Positions 60,359 to 64,000 of a stretch of 64,000 nt of DNA are shown here, piece by piece (position 1 is the first letter of the stretch; each line of letters starts with the position of its first letter). A program made the translations under genes and the position numbers. Origin of the DNA: Paenibacillus kribbensis (GTDB lineage Bacteria; Bacillota; Bacilli; Paenibacillales; Paenibacillaceae); the NCBI RefSeq assembly GCF_002240415.1, contig NZ_CP020028.1:2443501-2507500 (forward strand). The letters are read 5' to 3'. The notes under the pieces were generated by a model. That model saw only the letters and a list, made by a program, of their open reading frames with translations, was not told the DNA's origin and searched no databases.

Positions 60359-60669
60359 GAGAGATAGGACAAAAAGAGGCACGTCGTGCCATATGGGAGG
60401 GATGCAAGCTGGCTTTGTTTGTGTACACTCCCATGTGCGGAACCTGCGCGGCTGCCCGCCGAATGCTGGAGGTGGCGGAGCATTTGCTTTCCGAAGGAGC
60501 AGTGTTGCAAAGCAACATAAACTATATTCCCGAACTGGTGCAGGATTATCGAATTTCCAGTGTACCCGCGCTTCTTATATACAACGGCGAAAATGAAATT
60601 CCTGAAATCATCTACAAAATGGAATCTGTGGAACACTTGCTGAACAGGATAAGGAGCGTGATGGAATGA
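60355..60669 (+). CDS. Thioredoxin family protein
   Basis: A 104-residue thioredoxin-fold protein with active site CGTC near residues 28-31 (FVYTPMCGTCAAARR) and the cis-Pro loop ISSVPALLIYNG. It has no signal peptide, so it is cytoplasmic. The stop overlaps the ABC ATPase start (ATGA), placing it in a four-gene operon. Confidence 0.9.
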   Translation: MREIGQKEARRAIWEGCKLALFVYTPMCGTCAAARRMLEVAEHLLSEGAVLQSNINYIPELVQDYRISSVPALLIYNGENEIPEIIYKMESVEHLLNRIRSVME

Positions 60670-61439
60670 TATCCATAAAGAACATCACATTGCAGCGGGA
60701 AGAAAATAAGATTTTGGACGATGTAAGTCTCGATATACGGGAAGGCGAGCATTGGGCGATTCTGGGGCGCAACGGTTCTGGTAAAACAACATTGCTGGAA
60801 ATGATGACAGGATACATGTTTCCCAGTCGTGGCACGGTCGAGGTGCTTGGACAAACCTATGGCCAATGTGACGTGCGGGAAGTTCGCAAGCAGATTGGTT
60901 ATATTAGCCAGACATTGCTGGAAAAGCTAGCGTTAAAAGATCCGGTATGGGAAGTAGTCGCGACCGGTGCATATGCTTTTTTGCGTTTTTATCAAGAGAT
61001 TCCGACAGAGGCAAAGGAAAAAGCCGTATCCTTGTTGGAGGGGATGAATTTAGGCGCTCTGATGAATCACCCACTGGGGACATTATCTCAAGGAGAGCGT
61101 AAAAAGGTCATGCTGGCTCGTTCACTGATGGCGGAGCCTCGTTTGTTGATTATGGACGAGCCTTGTGCCGGACTGGATTTATTTGAACGGGAAAAAATGC
61201 TGGTTGAGATTGATCGGCTCCGTCAACGGGATTTGTCAGTGGTTTACGTAACGCATCACATTGAGGAGATTGTCCCTCTCTTTACGCATGTGGCGTTGAT
61301 CCGTGACGGCAAGGTTGCAGCAGCGGGACCCAAAAAAGGAGTTTTAACGAAAGAATTGATTATGCACACGTATGAAGTTCCAGTTGAGCTGGATTGGGAT
61401 GGAGAACGTCCCTGGATTCGGGTGTGCAATGGAGGGTAA
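60666..61439 (+). CDS. ABC transporter ATP-binding protein (YlmA-like)
   Basis: A 257-residue ATPase. Walker A LGRNGSGKTT near residue 35, signature LSQGERKKV, Walker B LLIMDEPCAGLD and H-loop VTHHIEEI are intact. The group includes B. subtilis YlmA and the ModF-like proteins that lack a membrane partner; no permease gene is adjacent here, so it may not be a transporter. It overlaps the thioredoxin gene by 4 bases. Confidence 0.88.
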   Translation: MISIKNITLQREENKILDDVSLDIREGEHWAILGRNGSGKTTLLEMMTGYMFPSRGTVEVLGQTYGQCDVREVRKQIGYISQTLLEKLALKDPVWEVVATGAYAFLRFYQEIPTEAKEKAVSLLEGMNLGALMNHPLGTLSQGERKKVMLARSLMAEPRLLIMDEPCAGLDLFEREKMLVEIDRLRQRDLSVVYVTHHIEEIVPLFTHVALIRDGKVAAAGPKKGVLTKELIMHTYEVPVELDWDGERPWIRVCNGG

Positions 61440-61461
61440 TGTTACTTTGGAGGAACAATAC

Positions 61462-62520
61462 ATGCGTACAGATGAACAGGGTGTGGCCGCCTTGTCATCG
61501 TCAAGATTTATTTGTACGGCTAATCATGGCTTTGCACCCTACGCTCAAGAGGAGCTTAGAAGATTATTTGGCTCAGTGAAAAGTACAGTACTATTGCCTG
61601 GAGAAATTTTTCTGGCTACATTACCTGCGGGAGCCAGTGAGGCTGTAGGGACGATTACAGGTCAGCCGCCGATGTTTTTGCGACACTTGTTTCCTGTACA
61701 TTTTCAGGAGGAAGGAACAAACTTGGCCCAGGTGCTGGAGCATCTGGTTGCATTTATCCGTAATCGCCGGGAGTTGATGGATCAACGTGTTTCTTTGCAA
61801 GTGCGCAAAGGAGCTAACAGCAGCTGGACTGAAAGCGCAGGCGCGCTCAAGCAGGCTTTAAGTGAACAATTAAGTGATCTACCTATGGAGCAAACGGTAC
61901 AAGGAGCCGACGTTATTGTATCCGTTTTTGCGGATACGGATACGTGGTATGCAGGCGTATCACACCCTCAGGACAATCTTTCAGATTGGAGCGGAGGCGC
62001 GGTTCGTTTTCAGAAGGAGGAGGGACAAATTTCTCGTGCCAAATTCAAGCTTTTGGAAGCGGAAGCGACGTTTGGCATTGATTTTGGTGCCTTTCATCAA
62101 GGACTGGATATCGGGGCAGCACCGGGTGGGTGGACTTCCTTCTTACTGGAGCGAGGGCTTAAGGTAACAGCGGTTGATCCGGCCAAGATGGAGCCGTCGC
62201 TGATGAAGTATGCCAATCTGACTTTTTTACGCAAAAATGCGAGTGAAGTCAAATTTAAAGAGAATACGTTTGATCTGCTGGTTTGTGATATGAGCTGGAG
62301 TCCGAAGCAGATGGCAAGGCTCGTAACTGATTTACTGTATAGTTTGCGGAGCGGGGGTACTGCTATCGTAACGGTCAAGCTAATGCATAAAAAGCCTTTG
62401 GCGCTCATTCATGATGTGATGGCTTCATTCGAGCAGTCTGGCATGCAGATTCAGCGGGCTAAGCAGCTATTCCATAACCGTGATGAGATTACCCTGTATA
62501 TGATTAAGTATGGAAAATAA
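61462..62520 (+). CDS. FtsJ/RlmM-like RNA 2'-O-methyltransferase family protein
   Basis: A 352-residue protein. The Rossmann methyltransferase domain begins near residue 205: GLDIGAAPGGWTSFLLERGL (motif I), DLLVCDMSWSP (motif IV) and TAIVTVKLMHKK fit the FtsJ-type K-D-K arrangement. The N-terminal half (FICTANHGFAPYAQEELRRL) has the THUMP/RlmM-like look of a substrate-binding domain. I start at ATG 61462, 8 bases after GGAGG; an ATG at 61429 overlaps the ABC gene. RNA (probably rRNA) is the likely target. Confidence 0.85.
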   Translation: MRTDEQGVAALSSSRFICTANHGFAPYAQEELRRLFGSVKSTVLLPGEIFLATLPAGASEAVGTITGQPPMFLRHLFPVHFQEEGTNLAQVLEHLVAFIRNRRELMDQRVSLQVRKGANSSWTESAGALKQALSEQLSDLPMEQTVQGADVIVSVFADTDTWYAGVSHPQDNLSDWSGGAVRFQKEEGQISRAKFKLLEAEATFGIDFGAFHQGLDIGAAPGGWTSFLLERGLKVTAVDPAKMEPSLMKYANLTFLRKNASEVKFKENTFDLLVCDMSWSPKQMARLVTDLLYSLRSGGTAIVTVKLMHKKPLALIHDVMASFEQSGMQIQRAKQLFHNRDEITLYMIKYGK

Positions 62521-62599
62521 TACTTTACAATGAGTACAGGTCTGCTATATAATAGACCCAAATTGTTCCTTAAAAAAATAATAATCACGTTTTAATAAA

Positions 62600-62669
62600 G
62601 GGAAAGCATCCCGCAGATCATTTTCATGGTGACATGGAGATTTTGTTTTGCGGCGGCTTTCCCTTTTTT
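62600..62669 (+). terminator. Terminator after the methyltransferase gene
   Basis: GGGAAAGC (62600-62607) pairs with GCTTTCCC (62656-62663), followed by six T residues; the long loop has further pairing (CCGC/GCGG). Confidence 0.8.
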
Positions 62670-62701
62670 GCGTTGTTTGCTTATAGAAGGGAGGTGGAAG
62701 G

Positions 62702-64000
62702 ATGATGCAGAAGCCATCACGATTGGAATACGGTTCTATAGTCGGTGAACGTTACCGAATTGTTCGCACGTTGGGTACAGGAGGAATGAGCCGTGTATTC
62801 ATGGCAGAGGATTTGAAGCTGCCAGGCAAGCAATGGGCGGTGAAGGAGTCGGTTGCCGAGCCGCAAATGATGAAGCTTATACGGACGGAAGCGGAAATGC
62901 TGATTTCATTAAGCCATCCACGCCTACCGAGAATTGTTGATTTCTTCGAGCATCCGCCATCTGGTGCGGTATATCTGGTTATGGATTACATTGAAGGCAT
63001 GACGCTGGAAGCCTATATGAAGGGCTACCAAGGTCATATTCCACAGAGGGAAATCATTCCATTTGCTTTGCAGGTGCTGGATGTGTTGGATTATTTGCAT
63101 ACCCGTCAGACACCAGTCATTTACCGTGATCTGAAACCGACGAATATTATGCTGACCCCGGAAATGGAATTTAAGCTGATTGATTTTGGGATCGCGCGGA
63201 GCTATAAGCCAGAACTGAATCAGGATACGGTAAAGCTGGGAACCGTGGGCTTTGCAGCCCCGGAGCAATATGGAGCAGGCCAGACGGATGCTCGCTCAGA
63301 CTTATACAGTTTGGGAGCGTTGCTGTTATATCTCTGTACGGGTGGAAAATATAGCGAGTGGACTTCAGGAGTAGAAAGATATATTCGCGGGGAATTACCC
63401 CGCCATTTGATTCCAGTGATTCGAAAGCTGCTGCGGCAGCATCCTGAGGAACGCTTTCAATCTGCTGGAGAGGTCATTGAAGAACTGCGACGAAGTGCAG
63501 AGTTTCAGCCTGCTCAACATGGAGCATCAGTTAGTGAACCTTCAAATACTTTATTGGAATACGCAGGTACAAGGGTAGTAGCTGTGCTCGGTGTGTCTTC
63601 CGGCTCCGGTGCTACACATACGGCAATTGCGGTGAGCCACTACCTGGCCCGAAGAAGTTGCTCCGTAGCTTTGGTTGAGCTGCATAGCACAGCCAAAGCG
63701 TTTGCCCGACTTCAAGCAGTGGTAGAGGGTGCGCCTGCTGGACGAACGAGTTCGAGTCGGCGTTTTGAGGTGGACGGAGTACATTATTGGCAGCAGACAT
63801 CTCGTGCGGACGTTATCTCTTTACTAGGCGGTTCCTATAGATTTATCGTTCTGGATTTGGGGAGTGGACAGGATAATGAGCGGCTGGAGGAATTTTTGAG
63901 AGCCGATTACCCGCTTGTCGTTGGTTCAGGAGCGGAATGGAGAGCTCAAGAGATAATCGGGCTGGCCCGATCGCTTCAGCGCCATCCGCAGCATAAATGG
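62702..64000 (+). CDS. Ser/Thr protein kinase fused to a P-loop (ParA/MinD-like) domain (partial)
   Basis: The frame starts at ATG 62702 after GGGAGGTGGAAGG and is still open at the right edge (433 codons visible). Residues 18-265 are a Hanks-type kinase: glycine loop LGTGGMSRVF, Lys in QWAVKES, catalytic YRDLKPTN, DFG in LIDFGIAR, and the APEQY segment. From about residue 290, VVAVLGVSSGSGATHTAIAV then SVALVEL and FIVLDLGSG look like a ParA/MinD-type P-loop domain, but the Walker A lysines are replaced. No membrane segment is seen in the visible part. Confidence 0.85.
   Translation, partial: MMQKPSRLEYGSIVGERYRIVRTLGTGGMSRVFMAEDLKLPGKQWAVKESVAEPQMMKLIRTEAEMLISLSHPRLPRIVDFFEHPPSGAVYLVMDYIEGMTLEAYMKGYQGHIPQREIIPFALQVLDVLDYLHTRQTPVIYRDLKPTNIMLTPEMEFKLIDFGIARSYKPELNQDTVKLGTVGFAAPEQYGAGQTDARSDLYSLGALLLYLCTGGKYSEWTSGVERYIRGELPRHLIPVIRKLLRQHPEERFQSAGEVIEELRRSAEFQPAQHGASVSEPSNTLLEYAGTRVVAVLGVSSGSGATHTAIAVSHYLARRSCSVALVELHSTAKAFARLQAVVEGAPAGRTSSSRRFEVDGVHYWQQTSRADVISLLGGSYRFIVLDLGSGQDNERLEEFLRADYPLVVGSGAEWRAQEIIGLARSLQRHPQHKW

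Noticed and set aside
1..64000. CRISPR array, tRNA or rRNA genes
   Set aside because: No regularly spaced short repeats and no cloverleaf or rRNA-like stretches were noticed; a tRNAscan or Rfam run could confirm.

Overview
The window looks like chromosomal DNA of an endospore-forming Paenibacillus, most likely of the P. polymyxa group. The evidence is the conserved order cotE - amidoligase - mutS - mutL - methyltransferase - miaA - hfq - class A PBP, then spoVK - hflX - ynbB - glnR - glnA, then lexA / yneA - ynzC, plus strong Gram-positive ribosome binding sites and frequent GTG/TTG starts. The species assignment is inference. No rRNA, tRNA or CRISPR array was seen.

Layout. 1-416 is the end of an efflux adaptor gene. 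695-5995 is a five-gene operon of the STM4015-STM4011 type (LRR protein, ATP-grasp enzyme, sulfatase/phosphatase-fold hydrolase, two radical SAM enzymes) whose product is not known to me. 6090-8386 holds leftward genes (YxcD-like, a small membrane protein, PadR regulator, beta carbonic anhydrase). 8648-16570 holds an M32 carboxypeptidase, an SsuABC/TauABC-type importer, an aromatic acid exporter-like protein and a divergent APC permease / LysR pair. 16697-35988 is mostly core: spore coat, mismatch repair, tRNA modification, cell wall synthesis, sporulation ATPase and nitrogen control.

Between glnA and lexA lies an accessory island of about 12 kb (roughly 36.0-48.3 kb), bounded by two near-identical terminator hairpins (35996-36029 and 47807-47841). 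It contains a frameshifted nucB relic, secreted proteins with a repeated C-terminal domain, an isolated holin-endolysin-holin cassette, an IS3-family relic and a partly duplicated set of small genes. These are five tiny single-membrane-segment proteins with sporulation-type promoter motifs, two pairs of very basic peptides sharing a GNALAxN motif, and two modules of membrane protein + AgrB peptidase + AgrD-like peptide with no AgrC kinase or AgrA regulator nearby. One AgrD-like peptide has serine where cysteine is usual, and the other has neither at that position.

48618-64000 returns to core genes: lexA divergent from the SOS division inhibitor yneA with four LexA-box-like sites, YnzC, HAD hydrolases, acireductone dioxygenase divergent from metH, RNase Z, an Fpg-like glycosylase that has lost most zinc-finger cysteines overlapping endonuclease IV, a thioredoxin / ABC ATPase / RNA methyltransferase operon, and at the right edge an open reading frame fusing a Ser/Thr kinase to a P-loop domain.
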